This document shows positions 6,973-16,185 of a stretch of 64,000 nt of DNA, piece by piece. This DNA comes from Bombiscardovia asteroides_K (GTDB lineage Bacteria; Actinomycetota; Actinomycetes; Actinomycetales; Bifidobacteriaceae). The DNA is taken from NCBI RefSeq assembly GCF_048001765.1, contig NZ_CP181447.1, positions 992,001 through 1,056,000 of the forward strand. The letters run 5' to 3'. The notes below the pieces were generated by a model, which had not been told where the DNA came from, did not search any database, and saw only the letters and a list, made by a program, of their open reading frames with translations. Both the position numbers and the translations under genes were made by a program. Within the stretch, counting starts at the first letter, position 1, and every line of letters begins with the position of its first letter.

Positions 6973-7157
6973 ATTCCCGGACGTTGGGCGCGTATTTGGT
7001 ATTTCGCCGGCCTTCCGGTATTATTTGCTCTTTCTCTGCACTGCGCTGTGGCAGATTGAGGGTGGCATTTTTATATGAAGGCACAATACAACCGGAATTT
7101 CACTAACTCGCGCCCCCTACCCTGCACACCAATATCAGGCTGCTGGGTGTCCTGGAA
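6973..7157. other. Intergenic sequence before the ABC-F gene end
   Basis: Contains a weak echo of the GGGCGCG..TTTCG motif near 6986 and otherwise nothing supported. Confidence 0.3.
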
Positions 7158-8738
7158 TCATTTGGCCTCCCAGCGTATCGAACTTACAGCGTCCAGGAGG
7201 CTTTCGTCGTGGGAGACGACCACTAGGGCTCCTTTGTAGGGTGCCAGTACCTCGGCCAGAGCTGACTGGGAACGTAGGTCCAGATGATTGGTCGGTTCAT
7301 CCAGGATCAGTAGCTGGGGATGCTCCAAGAATCCCAGGCACAGCAATAATTTGCGGCCCTCGCCCGCAGAGAGTTCGTGGCCGGCCAGGAGATCTTCCGG
7401 GTCAGCGTTGAGCTGGGCGTAAGCCGTCATCAGTTTCTTTCTCTGAGCTCCAGGCAGTGCGGCCGCGTCCTTCAAGGCCCTGTGTATTCGTGCCGAGCCA
7501 ATGATCTGAGGCAGGATCAGGCGGGGTAGATCCGTGGGCAGACCGGCGACCAGCAGCTCGAGCAAGGTGGATTTTCCACGTCCATTCGGACCACTGATGC
7601 CGATGTGGTCTTTCGGCCCGATGCTGATGGTCTCTAGGGCTGGCCCATGCTGGCTGTCTGTCCCGCTGTCTGTAGCTGCATTCCCGCGAAGATACAGGTT
7701 GAAGTCTTCGACGCCGTGTCTCTCCATCCAGTCACGTAGGTCGCTGCCATCAACCCGGACCAATTCACGTTTGTGGCTGGCTTCGGCCTGCAGGCTCATG
7801 CTCCCGTCATAGCGTTTGGCGGCAGTCTGTAGGTCGGCGGTTTGTCTGCTAATTGCGGCGATGCGAGCGTCGGCCTGCCGGTAGCTGCGGGCGGCTGCCG
7901 TTCCCGAGGCTCCGGGCCTGGCCAGTTTGTGACTGTTTCGGGCGTCGTGGTCGTGGGGGTCGATCCTTCCTCCCTGCTGTCTCAGAGCATCTACATGCTG
8001 GAGTTTCTGGAAGCGGGCAGCCTTGAACTGATTGAGCCTGTTCAATTCCCGGCGGTTGCTACCCAATTCCTCCTGGACGTGACGATCCTCGGCCTTTTCC
8101 TGCTCCTCGATCTGCGCCAGACTGCCCTTGAACTGGGTTAGCGTCAACACATTGCCGTCCTGTGTGTGACGTGTGCGGAAGACCAACGACCGAGGGCAGC
8201 TGGCATCAATCAGGGCCCGGTCGTGAGAGATTAATAAACCGATGCCTGCGAAGCTGTCCATGGCCTGGCCGATACGAGTCCTAGATGCTGCATCCACATG
8301 GTTGGTCGGCTCATCCAGGATCAGCAAATCAGGTTCACGGCTGAGGGAGCAGGCTACTTGGATGCGCTTCGCCTCGCCGCCGGAGAGGGTCGAATACCGG
8401 TAGGCCCAATCATCTGCTATGCCCAGGGTCCGCCTTACGGCTACGGCCCGCTGCGACCAATCGTTGGCGAAATCGTCCAGGTTACGAGGTTGTTCGGCGA
8501 TGGCCTGGGGGCAGTATTCGCAGATCAAGCTGCTGGGTTCCGGACTGATTCGTCCTTGGGTCGGCGATAGGCGTCCGCACAGAAGCAGAGCCAGGGTGGT
8601 TTTGCCGCAGCCGTTGTCGCCGAGCAGGGCGGTCCAGCCCCGCTCCAAGGTCGCGGACAGATGCTCAAAAATGTCGTATGGGCTGTCCGGGTAGGCGAAG
8701 CTGAGATTGGTGATGGTGATGATACTAGGGTTCGACAC
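7158..8738 (-). CDS. ABC-F family ATPase (ribosome-associated, possible antibiotic resistance)
   Basis: A 526-residue protein with two ABC domains and no membrane segments. Start is GTG at 8738 behind AGGAGG. Domain 1 has Walker A GDNGCGKTT, signature LSGGEAKR and Walker B LLILDEPTNHVD; domain 2 has GPNGRGKST, LSAGEGRK and LLILDEPTNHLD. The domains are joined by a charged helical linker (about residues 210-320). This is the ABC-F plan: such proteins bind the ribosomal E site and either tune translation or dislodge macrolides, lincosamides or pleuromutilins. The short interdomain region and accessory location, between tRNA-end repeats B and C and near an MGT glycosyltransferase, fit an ARE-type resistance protein, but the target drug cannot be read from sequence. 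Confidence 0.88.
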   Translation of the reverse strand: MSNPSIITITNLSFAYPDSPYDIFEHLSATLERGWTALLGDNGCGKTTLALLLCGRLSPTQGRISPEPSSLICEYCPQAIAEQPRNLDDFANDWSQRAVAVRRTLGIADDWAYRYSTLSGGEAKRIQVACSLSREPDLLILDEPTNHVDAASRTRIGQAMDSFAGIGLLISHDRALIDASCPRSLVFRTRHTQDGNVLTLTQFKGSLAQIEEQEKAEDRHVQEELGSNRRELNRLNQFKAARFQKLQHVDALRQQGGRIDPHDHDARNSHKLARPGASGTAAARSYRQADARIAAISRQTADLQTAAKRYDGSMSLQAEASHKRELVRVDGSDLRDWMERHGVEDFNLYLRGNAATDSGTDSQHGPALETISIGPKDHIGISGPNGRGKSTLLELLVAGLPTDLPRLILPQIIGSARIHRALKDAAALPGAQRKKLMTAYAQLNADPEDLLAGHELSAGEGRKLLLCLGFLEHPQLLILDEPTNHLDLRSQSALAEVLAPYKGALVVVSHDESLLDAVSSIRWEAK

Positions 8739-9394
8739 GAATTTCCTCCTGATGGTGATGCGGTCTGGTTCATCATTAGGGGAATCGTCGGCTGTGACTG
8801 GTCAGCCGGTTGCTCAGCCAATCGTCGTGTAGCTGTGGCACACTGGCATCATGCTGGCATGAACGCAGTGGATGGTGCGAATACGAGTGACATAAGTTTT
8901 GGCCTGAAAACTCCCCTGCTGGCGACAGTCGCCGCAAAGAACCGCGAGTCCGTACTTTGATCACTACGCGTGGTTGGTGCATTGGAACAGGACTCACCAA
9001 TTCCGGCGGTCTACGCTGACCGCCTGGGCAACTGTCTCATCACAGGCGCAAGTCGAGATCCTCTTTCTCTCGGAACACCTTGGCATATGGGGCTGTTCCT
9101 CAAAATAGCTTTCTTCCCTCAATTTTAGCCCAGAGTCTCCTCCTTTGCATCGCAGTTTCAGACAGATGTTGGTTGCTGGGCTGCCTGTGGCGAATTGGTT
9201 GAGAAATCAGCATGATTTTGTCCCTCATCATTAGTCGTTGTGAACTTGGGAGATGGTAGAGCTGATGTACTCCAACAGGGCTGCGGTTGCTGGTCCCCTC
9301 CTGTTCTGTTTACAAACACCAGGAGTGGGCTGGGGACCGCTACGGGGTCTGTAAAAGGATCGAAAATCAGGTTGGACAAAGTGATGAACTAACC
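8739..9394. other. Long intergenic region between the ABC-F gene and repeat copy C
   Basis: Contains the ABC-F promoter region. Two short open frames (8872-8961 plus; 9158-9379 minus) lack convincing ribosome binding sites and recognisable families, so I do not call them. No RNA gene seen. Confidence 0.35.
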
Positions 9395-9548
9395 TACCGG
9401 TTTCAGCTTGTATCGGTTGGTAGTGGGACTTGCTCGCGTCGGCTGAGTTCCAGTCGTTACTAGCAACAGTTAAAGGTGACTAGCATATACACGTACGGCA
9501 GCCTTTCTTAACAATGAGTCGCGGGTTCAAATCCCATCGGCCTGGCAA
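9395..9548 (+). repeat. tRNA-end attachment-site-like repeat, copy C
   Basis: Shares with copies A and B the sequence GTTACTAGCAACAGTTAAAGG, ACACGTACGGCAGCCTTTCTTA and the tRNA T-arm GCGGG-TTCAAAT-CCCAT (9521-9536), followed by CGGCCTGGCA. The T stem carries one mismatch. The left CGGGCACATT motif of the other copies is missing. It closes the array of three repeats. Confidence 0.62.
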
Positions 9549-9803
9549 GACATCTGAGTCGCAAGTAAAGTTGTTCGACAGCTGTGAGAGAAAGTGTTAT
9601 GCCAACTCGCCTGACATATAGCTTTGAGCTTTGCTGATTATGAGTTCTTGCAACTATTCTATTACGCTATACCAAGCGTTATTGTCAGAAATTTTGATTG
9701 AGACAAACTTATTAAATGTTATAGTCGCTGTGATCAATGGTATGAAATATGACGTGCTTGAAACGTATATTAGGCATGGGGAAAGAGAAAGGCTTCGCCG
9801 CGC

Positions 9804-10046
9804 TTATTGAATCGGCGGCTTTCGTTTTGCCTGTTCTGCAAAGTAAATCAGCATTGAAAGTGATAATAAGAAAAGAATGAAAAATAACAAGGCACAAATC
9901 CACGCAAGATCTGATTGCGACGAATCGAATTGAGTGAAAAGACTAGGGTGCTCGTCGCTGTAATAGCCAGCCTGAATTTGTATGGTAGCTGTGACAATCA
10001 AGCCTAATATGCTCACCGCATTCATTATTATTGCAACCACTTTCAT
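9804..10046 (-). CDS. Small membrane protein, unknown function
   Basis: An 80-residue protein with two hydrophobic helices (MNAVSILGLIVTATIQIQAG near the N terminus, and LAWICALLFFILFLLSLSML) separated by a polar loop, and a basic end EQAKRKPPIQ, which puts the C terminus in the cytoplasm by the positive-inside rule. A start at ATG 10046 follows AAAAGGGG with a spacing of a few bases. No family is recognised. It lies just outside repeat copy C and is AT-rich, so it may belong to the accessory segment. Confidence 0.5.
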   Translation of the reverse strand: MKVVAIIMNAVSILGLIVTATIQIQAGYYSDEHPSLFTQFDSSQSDLAWICALLFFILFLLSLSMLIYFAEQAKRKPPIQ

Positions 10047-10581
10047 AACTACCCCTTTTCACCGGTATTGGCCTGCGACTACTAATGGTGATTTAATTTT
10101 AGGGTATTTAACTTGACGGTAAATGTAGTCTGCACACAGCTATCACGGGCACTATCGAGCACACATCAAACGGCGCATCTAAATTAGTGCCTACTCTGTT
10201 TAGCTCGCCTCATCAATGAGCCTTAACGGTGATAACGCCACATGGCGTGTATTCTCTCTAATGATTATCAGCATTGCTTTACCTTCCAGTATCTACACTT
10301 TCAACACATAAGCCACTTCTAATGATCTGCGTTCGAAACTGGCATCGCTTCGACAAAGGAAGACGGACTTTCCTTATTGCATTAGCATGCACGAATCCCA
10401 GCACGGGACTACCCACCTCCGAAATCGGACAAGCACATAAAAGAAGCTATTTCAGATACTTGAACCGTGGCTCAACTGCCTCTCATCCTCCTGTGGTGTA
10501 GCGCTTTCTGATGCAGCACTGTAATAATCTCCCAGATCGCTGGGGGCTGTTTTTCGCCGCTATAGCTTATCGCCGATATCC
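10047..10581. other. Intergenic sequence, no feature recognised
   Basis: AT-rich region with no supported gene. A plus-strand open frame at 10274-10501 has no ribosome binding site or recognisable content. Confidence 0.35.
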
Positions 10582-10827
10582 CTACAAGCCGGAGTGAGTA
10601 TTCTCATTCCTTCCCATTTTCAACCCTTTCGCAGGCACTGACCAATGGGGAGAACTTTCCAAGATTATTTCCATATCGGGCAGAGCTTGGATGTCAATGT
10701 GGGTGATATCACCTGAGATCGAAATGTTATGACTTGGAGCGCGGCAGGCTTAAATCCGCGAATCGTCCTCATTGTTATAACCGCTAGATGCTGTTGTAAT
10801 TGCATTCAATAATAGGTCGGCACTCAT
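10582..10827 (-). pseudogene. Possible decayed small gene of unknown family
   Basis: ATG at 10827 with AGGGG eight bases upstream opens 25 codons (MSADLLLNAITTASSGYNNE...) and stops at TAA. A second open frame continues the same strand with SHNISISGDITHIDIQALPD and MEIILESSPHWSVPAKG to a TAG at 10582-10584. The two pieces could be one gene broken by a stop and a shift. The beta-rich second part recalls DUF4097 proteins but is too short to assign. Confidence 0.25.
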
Positions 10828-10939
10828 TTTCAATCCCCTGCAGCTAGTAAAGATGGAATGATACGTATTATGTGCAAGCGCATCGACTCACCTTGTTTTG
10901 CTTTCTTTGGTCAATTGAGGTTTGATTGCTGGGTGAGTT

Positions 10940-11128
10940 TCAAGGCCGAAATATGTTTTCGATGGTTGAATCGAATACGTACGCCAGGCGGAAAGCGAGT
11001 GGCAGTGAAGGGTCGAAATGGCCTTTTTCGATCGAAATTACTGTTTGACGACTTACTCCCAGTTTTTTTGATAGTTGCTCCTGGGACCAGCCACGCTCCT
11101 TTCGCATTTTTGCCAGGCGGTTATCCAT
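10940..11128 (-). CDS. Small XRE-family regulator (single HTH domain)
   Basis: A 62-residue protein that is almost entirely a Cro/CI helix-turn-helix: RLAKMRKERGWSQEQLSKKL followed by GVSRQTVISIEKGHFDPSLP and the usual ending IENIFRP. This is the YgzD/YozG-type stand-alone repressor found with membrane-protein partners. Its ATG overlaps the stop of the upstream membrane gene by eight bases (ATGGATAA), so the pair is translationally coupled. Two direct copies of AACTTTACGT lie upstream of the operon and are candidate operators for autoregulation. Confidence 0.88.
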   Translation of the reverse strand: MDNRLAKMRKERGWSQEQLSKKLGVSRQTVISIEKGHFDPSLPLAFRLAYVFDSTIENIFRP

Positions 11129-11609
11129 GATGGGCGAACCTCACAAGTGCATACGACAGGGCAAGGATCAAGAGCATCCCTATGAGAACAAACACCAGCA
11201 TAAGAGCCCATTGATCGGCTCCCATCAAACTGGCCAGCAGGCAACCAGCCGACACCAACCCGATGAAAATACGGTATGAAAGTTGCTCGGCCTTTCCGTA
11301 CCAGTGGCTCTCTATGTTCTCTTCTGCATGCGGATTTGATCCAGGCAAGGTATCGGGGTCCACCAAAATTAACCACCAAAGGCTCACGGATATGGGACAA
11401 AGTACTACGGCCACTATTAGAGCCTTGATCATCCATGGCACGGACTGTGGCATGAAGCCAGCCAGAAGGATTCCCAGAACTATGCTGCTTGCTAGGCCTG
11501 GAACCAATGCGGTTGTGAGCGCTGGCATCGAACGGGAACCGAAACGAACAGTGCCAAACGATCGGTGCTGCACATCGACAGTTGCGTCATTGCTCTTCTT
11601 GTCCTTCAT
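11121..11609 (-). CDS. Four-helix membrane protein coupled to an XRE regulator
   Basis: A 162-residue protein starting at ATG 11609 behind AAGGAG (spacing six). After a polar N-terminal 30 residues there are four predicted membrane helices (ALTTALVPGLASSIVLGILL; MIKALIVAVVLCPISVSLWW; IFIGLVSAGCLLASLMG; ALMLVFVLIGMLLILALSYA). This is the layout of membrane proteins co-encoded with small YgzD-like XRE regulators in Firmicutes and bifidobacteria, whose function is not settled. It is first in a two-gene operon; the regulator follows with overlap. Confidence 0.75.
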   Translation of the reverse strand: MKDKKSNDATVDVQHRSFGTVRFGSRSMPALTTALVPGLASSIVLGILLAGFMPQSVPWMIKALIVAVVLCPISVSLWWLILVDPDTLPGSNPHAEENIESHWYGKAEQLSYRIFIGLVSAGCLLASLMGADQWALMLVFVLIGMLLILALSYALVRFAHHG

Positions 11610-11670
11610 GGGCTTCTCCTTTTTGGAACTCAATTCAGGATCGGGCGACCTGTATGAGCATCAGAATAAA

Positions 11671-11718
11671 GTAAAGTAAACTTTACGTCAAGCCAATTTG
11701 ATATCTTTAACTTTACGT
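11671..11718 (-). promoter_or_regulatory. Candidate operator: direct and inverted repeats upstream of the XRE operon
   Basis: AACTTTACGT occurs at 11679-11688 and again at 11709-11718, exactly 30 bp (about three helical turns) apart. The first copy is also the right half of an inverted repeat, GTAAAG (11671-11676) and CTTTAC (11681-11686). The sites lie 60-110 bp before the first start codon of the membrane protein/XRE operon. Confidence 0.5.
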
Positions 11719-12786
11719 GGTTTACCTAACGTCTTTTACTGCGACATTTGACGTGGGACTCGAGTTTATTTTCGGTCTTACGGTCGCTATGAAACCAGGC
11801 TGTTGGGGAAAGCCACTCTGGGTGTCAGCGAAAGATCTTTCTGCTAAAAAGAATCTTAGAAACCCTTGCCCCTGATACTGTGGAAACAGTGATGGGCTCA
11901 CGCATCAACCGAAGAAGATTGATATGTTTGCATTAATCAAGATTTGGCGCACGGAAGATCTTGTGACCTCAATAGGATGAGAAAATTTCTGTCTATACCG
12001 GTTACGCAGGGTTTTGCCTATTACCGATAGCAACTATTTCCTGGGCCATGGGAAGATCTGGAAGGACTTTGTAACAAGTCGTTATACAATAATTAGTTTA
12101 ATTTGCGGGACCATAACCTATTGTGCGATTGTGTTTATCCTACCTTTACTGTGCAGAAAGCTTGACTGTAGTTATTAGACCGAGTATTCCAAACTCGCGG
12201 TTTTGTCATGGTAATGACGCAGGTGATTATTGGGATGACAGTTTGCTCATCGTGTTGTTCGGGATGCCTCTCTTACTTGTAATTCGACTTGTATGTTTTC
12301 GCTGAACTTGAGTGCCCATTGAGGACACCTGTTGTCTTTTGTATTAGCAGAGGAAGCCTGGTTGCGTTTGAACCCAGTTGCCATTGAGGCACGCTTGGGA
12401 CAATCGACAACCCATATTGCTGATTGCGGTTTTTGCAGGACTTGATCTAAGCCTACTAAGTAGGCAAATCCAAGAATGCTTAGCTGTGGGATGCATTGCT
12501 CATATAATCATTGCTTCATTATTCTTTATGCTATAGATGTAGCTTAAATGTGCATGATTATGGCCTTTGCCTAAATGTAATTCAGAGATTGGTCTTGGCC
12601 CAATCCCTGAAACAAGCCAAGCAAAACAATGCTGATCGGTCTCAACAAACGATATTGATTGCTGCTATTTGGTACAGCTGTTTCAGCAAACATTGAGAAA
12701 TCCTCATGATTCTTTTTAAGGAGTCCAATCAGTTTATAAAGGCAAGTTCGAGGAATATCCCAAGCAGACGCTGTTTACTATGAGTC
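11719..12786. other. One-kilobase gap with a long imperfect palindrome
   Basis: No protein gene is supported on either strand. At 12441-12474 there is a 34-bp near-palindrome with the perfect core GCCTACT-A-AGTAGGC (12451-12465) and outer arms CTTG/CAAG. A weaker stem, GATTGG/CCAATC, occurs near 12587-12606. Neither is followed by a T-run. The region ends in the promoter of the glycosyltransferase pair. Confidence 0.4.
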
Positions 12787-13788
12787 ATGAACGCAACGAA
12801 TATTCTCGAAAGAAACATCAGCGAGCAGCACTATGTACCTGACAGGCGCCCTGCTGGCAACAGGCAAATCCCACTGGGTGAGGTTGATTCGCCTGTCTTT
12901 TACGGCAGTCCAAAACCGGTCGACGCCGATATTGTCATTCCCATATACAACGAGGATGTTCAGCTGGCTGATTCCGTATCCACTTTATGCAGCTTTCTGG
13001 ATCGTCACGCCAGAGACCTGGCACCCTTCAGCTGGAATATCGTGATTGCGGACAATGCCAGCACAGATTCCAGTTGGCAGATAGCCAAGTCCCTGTGTGA
13101 CTGGTGTCCCAATCAGGTACGCGCCTTGCACCTCGCGAGAAAGGGTCGCGGGTACGCTCTGAAACAAGCCTGGCTTAGCTCCAGGGCGGCAGTCGTCGCA
13201 TATATGGACGTGGATCTATCCACCGACATCGGCTCTACGGGCAGCCTTATTCTTCCCCTGCTCCAGGGCGGGGCTGACATCGCCTTTGGCTCGCGTCTTA
13301 TGCCGCAGTCTCAGGTCACCCGCTCCCCCAAACGTGAATTCATTTCGCGCACCTACAACCTCATGCTCCGCTCATATCTGGCGGTCTCCTTTCATGATGC
13401 CCAGTGCGGCTTCAAGGCCATCACTGCCCAGGCTGCGGATGCTCTGCTGCCGCAGGTAAAGGATGATGAGTGGTTCTTCGATACGGAGCTGCTTGTGCGC
13501 GCCCAGCAGGCTGGAATGACCATGTTGGAGCTTCCTGTTCGTTGGGTGGAGGATGCCGGCTCGACAGTCGACATTCCAGACACGGTAAAGAAGGATCTGG
13601 AGGGCATGCATCGGGTCAGGGAGGGTATGGAGGCCCGAGCGGTCGAGGAGCTTCGCGTCGACCTGGACTCCCCTGCCGTCTGGGATCAGATACGTCAGCA
13701 TGAGCTGCGCGGATCCCTCTTGCCTGCCAAAGAGGGGGATTCGCATTCACGTATGCAGAATCCAGGCAAAGAAGCTGCCGCTTGCTGA
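12787..13788 (+). CDS. GT2 family glycosyltransferase (YkcC/dolichyl-phosphate-sugar synthase-like)
   Basis: A 333-residue GT-A enzyme. After a non-conserved 45 residues it begins DADIVIPIYNED, then IVIADNASTDSSW, YMDVDLSTD (DXD-like metal/nucleotide site), FGSRLMP and DAQCGFKA, the standard order in polyprenyl-phosphate glycosyltransferases that move a sugar from UDP/GDP onto undecaprenyl phosphate. No C-terminal membrane helices are present, as in DPM1-like soluble types. The following gene, 51 bp downstream on the same strand, is a GT39-type membrane transferase; YkcC and YkcB of Bacillus are paired the same way. The pair probably decorates a surface polymer or protein. The ATG at 12787 has a weak ribosome binding site. 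Confidence 0.85.
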   Translation: MNATNILERNISEQHYVPDRRPAGNRQIPLGEVDSPVFYGSPKPVDADIVIPIYNEDVQLADSVSTLCSFLDRHARDLAPFSWNIVIADNASTDSSWQIAKSLCDWCPNQVRALHLARKGRGYALKQAWLSSRAAVVAYMDVDLSTDIGSTGSLILPLLQGGADIAFGSRLMPQSQVTRSPKREFISRTYNLMLRSYLAVSFHDAQCGFKAITAQAADALLPQVKDDEWFFDTELLVRAQQAGMTMLELPVRWVEDAGSTVDIPDTVKKDLEGMHRVREGMEARAVEELRVDLDSPAVWDQIRQHELRGSLLPAKEGDSHSRMQNPGKEAAAC

Positions 13789-13839
13789 GCGGCTGACAGC
13801 AAATGAAATTTCATACAGAAAGAGCAAACTTCACCTATC

Positions 13840-16185
13840 ATGAACGCTTCATTGGCTTCTAACAGCAGCTATGGCTTTTCCCCGTATTCACAGGCTTGCA
13901 ATCCGCCACAATCGACAAGCGCAGATGCAGGCGCTGATGAGCACGCTTCCCGCGCGTATATCCTGCCGCGGCGGACTCGTGGAGACTGGGTGGCAATGGG
14001 TGTCATGCTGCTTGCGGCCTGTGCAATATTCTTCATCAACCTCACGGCCTCCGGGTATGCCAATGAGTTTTATTCGGCTGCGGCCCAGGCAGGATCGGTC
14101 AGCTGGAAGGCCTTTCTCTGGGGTTCCCTGGACTCGGGTAATGCCATCACTGTGGACAAGCCGCCGGCAGCCCTCTGGCTGATGGCGCTTTCCGTGCGCA
14201 TCTTTGGCCTGAATTCCTTTGCCATCCTTCTGCCGGAAGCACTGATGGGGGTGGCAACCACCTATCTGCTCTATGCCACCGTGCGTCGATACTGGGGCAA
14301 CTGGGCGGGCATTGTCACCGGATTCATCTTCATGCTGACTCCGGTAGCCGCGCTCATGTTCCGCTTCAACAACCCCGATGCCTTGCTGGTGTTATTGATG
14401 ACCGGTGCCACTCATGCACTCCTCAGATCTCTGGAGTATGCCAACCATCCTTCTGGCAATCGAAAGCGCACCTGGTGGATGGTCTTGGCCGGTGCTCTGA
14501 TTGGATTCGGCTTCCTTACCAAGCAACTGCAGGCGCTGCTCGTACTGCCTGGCTTTGCCCTGGCTTTTCTTCTGGCATCGCCTACAGGCATGGTTCGTCG
14601 CATCCTGGATTCACTGGCTGCCATTGGTTCCATGATCGTCGCCGCTGGCTGGTGGGTACTGCTGACGGTCATCGTGCCAGCCAGCGACAGACCTTATATA
14701 GGCGGCTCCCAGCGCAACTCCTTCCTTGAGCTCACCTTTGGCTACAACGGTTTTGGACGCTTGACCGGCAGCGAAGAAGGATCCGTCATACCTGGCCACG
14801 GTCATGAGGGAGGCGGCATGCCGGCTGGCGGCGGTCGCGGTGGTAGCATGTGGGGCCAGACTGGCCTCAATCGTCTGTTCAGCGGCGAGTTCGGTACGCA
14901 GATTTCCTGGTTGGCTCCTTTGGCTTTCGCAGGCATTGTCATCAGCTTGCTGGTTATCGGCAGGGCCGTTCGCACTGACGTGCGCAGGGCCAGCGTCATT
15001 GCGTTCGGAGGTTGGCTCACCGTCACCTGGCTTATTTTCAGCTTTATGGCCGGCATTTTCCACCAGTATTACACCGTGGCTCTGGCTCCTGCCCTGGCTG
15101 CTCTGGTGGCTATCGGTGCATTCAGTCTGTGGATCGCCCGGGATAAGCTCTGGGCCAGGATCGTCACGCCGATTCTTATCGCCTTCACGGCCTTCTGGGA
15201 TTTCAGCCTGGCAGGTCGATCCCAGTGGCTCCCCTGGCTCAAGTGGGCCATTCTCATAATCGGTCTCATGGGCGCCCTCGGTTTTGCCCTGGCTGGACTG
15301 TTGCGAATACGACGACTCGCTCTTGCAGCCTTGATTCTCTCAGTCATAGGGCTTATGGCTGGCCCTGCTGCATGGACGCTGTACACCGTATCCCAAGGAC
15401 ACATGGGATCAATCGTCCTGGCCGGACCCAGCCTGACTTCAGGGAGCATGGGTGGCGGCCCCGTTGGTATGCCCGGGGGTGCTCCTGGTGGCGGTCAGCC
15501 TGGCGGTGGGCAGGCAGGCGGCATGGCACCTGGCAATATGCAGCAAGGCATACCTGGTGGTGACGGCGGTCCCATGGGTTCATATTTAATGGGCCAAGAC
15601 CCGATGAATCAGCAGGGTCAGTCACGCCAGCAGGGCCAGATGCCTGGCGGCAGTTCTAATGGTCAACAGGCTCCCAGCATGGGTTCTCAAGGACCAGGTC
15701 CAATGGGCCAGGATTCCTCGGGGCCACAAGGGGAATCCAGCCCTTCGGGTGCGCCCTCCATGCGTTCACAGCGCAGAAGCCAATCTGGATTCCAGGGTGG
15801 ACCAGAAGGAGGAAGGATGAAAGGAGGAAGTCTGCTTGGTGGAGGCCGGTCCAGTTCCAAGATCGTCGCCAAACTGGAAAAGTCATCCGACTCCTATCGC
15901 TGGGCCGCGGCCACGACAGGATCCCAGCAGGCGGCGGGCTATCAGCTGGCTTCTCAAAAGCCGGTCATGGCCATTGGCGGGTTCAATGGTTCCGACCCCT
16001 ACCCCAGCTTGGAACAGTTCAAGCAGTACGTGAAGGATAAGCAGATTCATTACTACATAGCTGGTGAGATGGGCGGCCATCAGATGGGGGGTTCAGACAC
16101 TGCCACGCAAATCTCACAGTGGGTGGCCAAGCACTATACCGCAAACACGGTTGATGGCGTCACCATTTATGATTTGACCCAGTAG
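13840..16185 (+). CDS. ArnT/PMT-like membrane glycosyltransferase (YkcB-like) with glycine/glutamine-rich insert
   Basis: A 781-residue GT39-superfamily protein. Residues about 50-70 form the first helix, followed by the luminal loop with NEFYSAAAQAGS and VDKPPAALWLMALSVRIFG near residue 105, whose acidic residue is the expected catalytic base. About ten more helices follow to residue 530. A glycine-rich stretch (GGGMPAGGGRGGSMWG) interrupts an external loop near 325, and residues about 533-673 are low-complexity Gly/Gln/Met/Pro/Ser. A compact C-terminal domain (about 674-781) matches that of YkcB-type proteins. The enzyme probably takes a polyprenyl-linked sugar made by the preceding GT2 protein and transfers it outside the membrane. 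A strong terminator follows. Confidence 0.85.
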   Translation: MNASLASNSSYGFSPYSQACNPPQSTSADAGADEHASRAYILPRRTRGDWVAMGVMLLAACAIFFINLTASGYANEFYSAAAQAGSVSWKAFLWGSLDSGNAITVDKPPAALWLMALSVRIFGLNSFAILLPEALMGVATTYLLYATVRRYWGNWAGIVTGFIFMLTPVAALMFRFNNPDALLVLLMTGATHALLRSLEYANHPSGNRKRTWWMVLAGALIGFGFLTKQLQALLVLPGFALAFLLASPTGMVRRILDSLAAIGSMIVAAGWWVLLTVIVPASDRPYIGGSQRNSFLELTFGYNGFGRLTGSEEGSVIPGHGHEGGGMPAGGGRGGSMWGQTGLNRLFSGEFGTQISWLAPLAFAGIVISLLVIGRAVRTDVRRASVIAFGGWLTVTWLIFSFMAGIFHQYYTVALAPALAALVAIGAFSLWIARDKLWARIVTPILIAFTAFWDFSLAGRSQWLPWLKWAILIIGLMGALGFALAGLLRIRRLALAALILSVIGLMAGPAAWTLYTVSQGHMGSIVLAGPSLTSGSMGGGPVGMPGGAPGGGQPGGGQAGGMAPGNMQQGIPGGDGGPMGSYLMGQDPMNQQGQSRQQGQMPGGSSNGQQAPSMGSQGPGPMGQDSSGPQGESSPSGAPSMRSQRRSQSGFQGGPEGGRMKGGSLLGGGRSSSKIVAKLEKSSDSYRWAAATTGSQQAAGYQLASQKPVMAIGGFNGSDPYPSLEQFKQYVKDKQIHYYIAGEMGGHQMGGSDTATQISQWVAKHYTANTVDGVTIYDLTQ

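Noticed and set aside
8872..8961. Short plus-strand peptide MNAVDGANTSDISFG... as a bacteriocin
   Set aside because: No recognisable leader motif, ring residues or partner genes; weak start context.
9158..9379. Minus-strand 73-codon frame with PLLVFVNRTGGDQQ, resembling the start of a diacylglycerol kinase domain
   Set aside because: The match is a few residues only, the rest is low-complexity Gln/Pro/Ser, and no kinase body follows.
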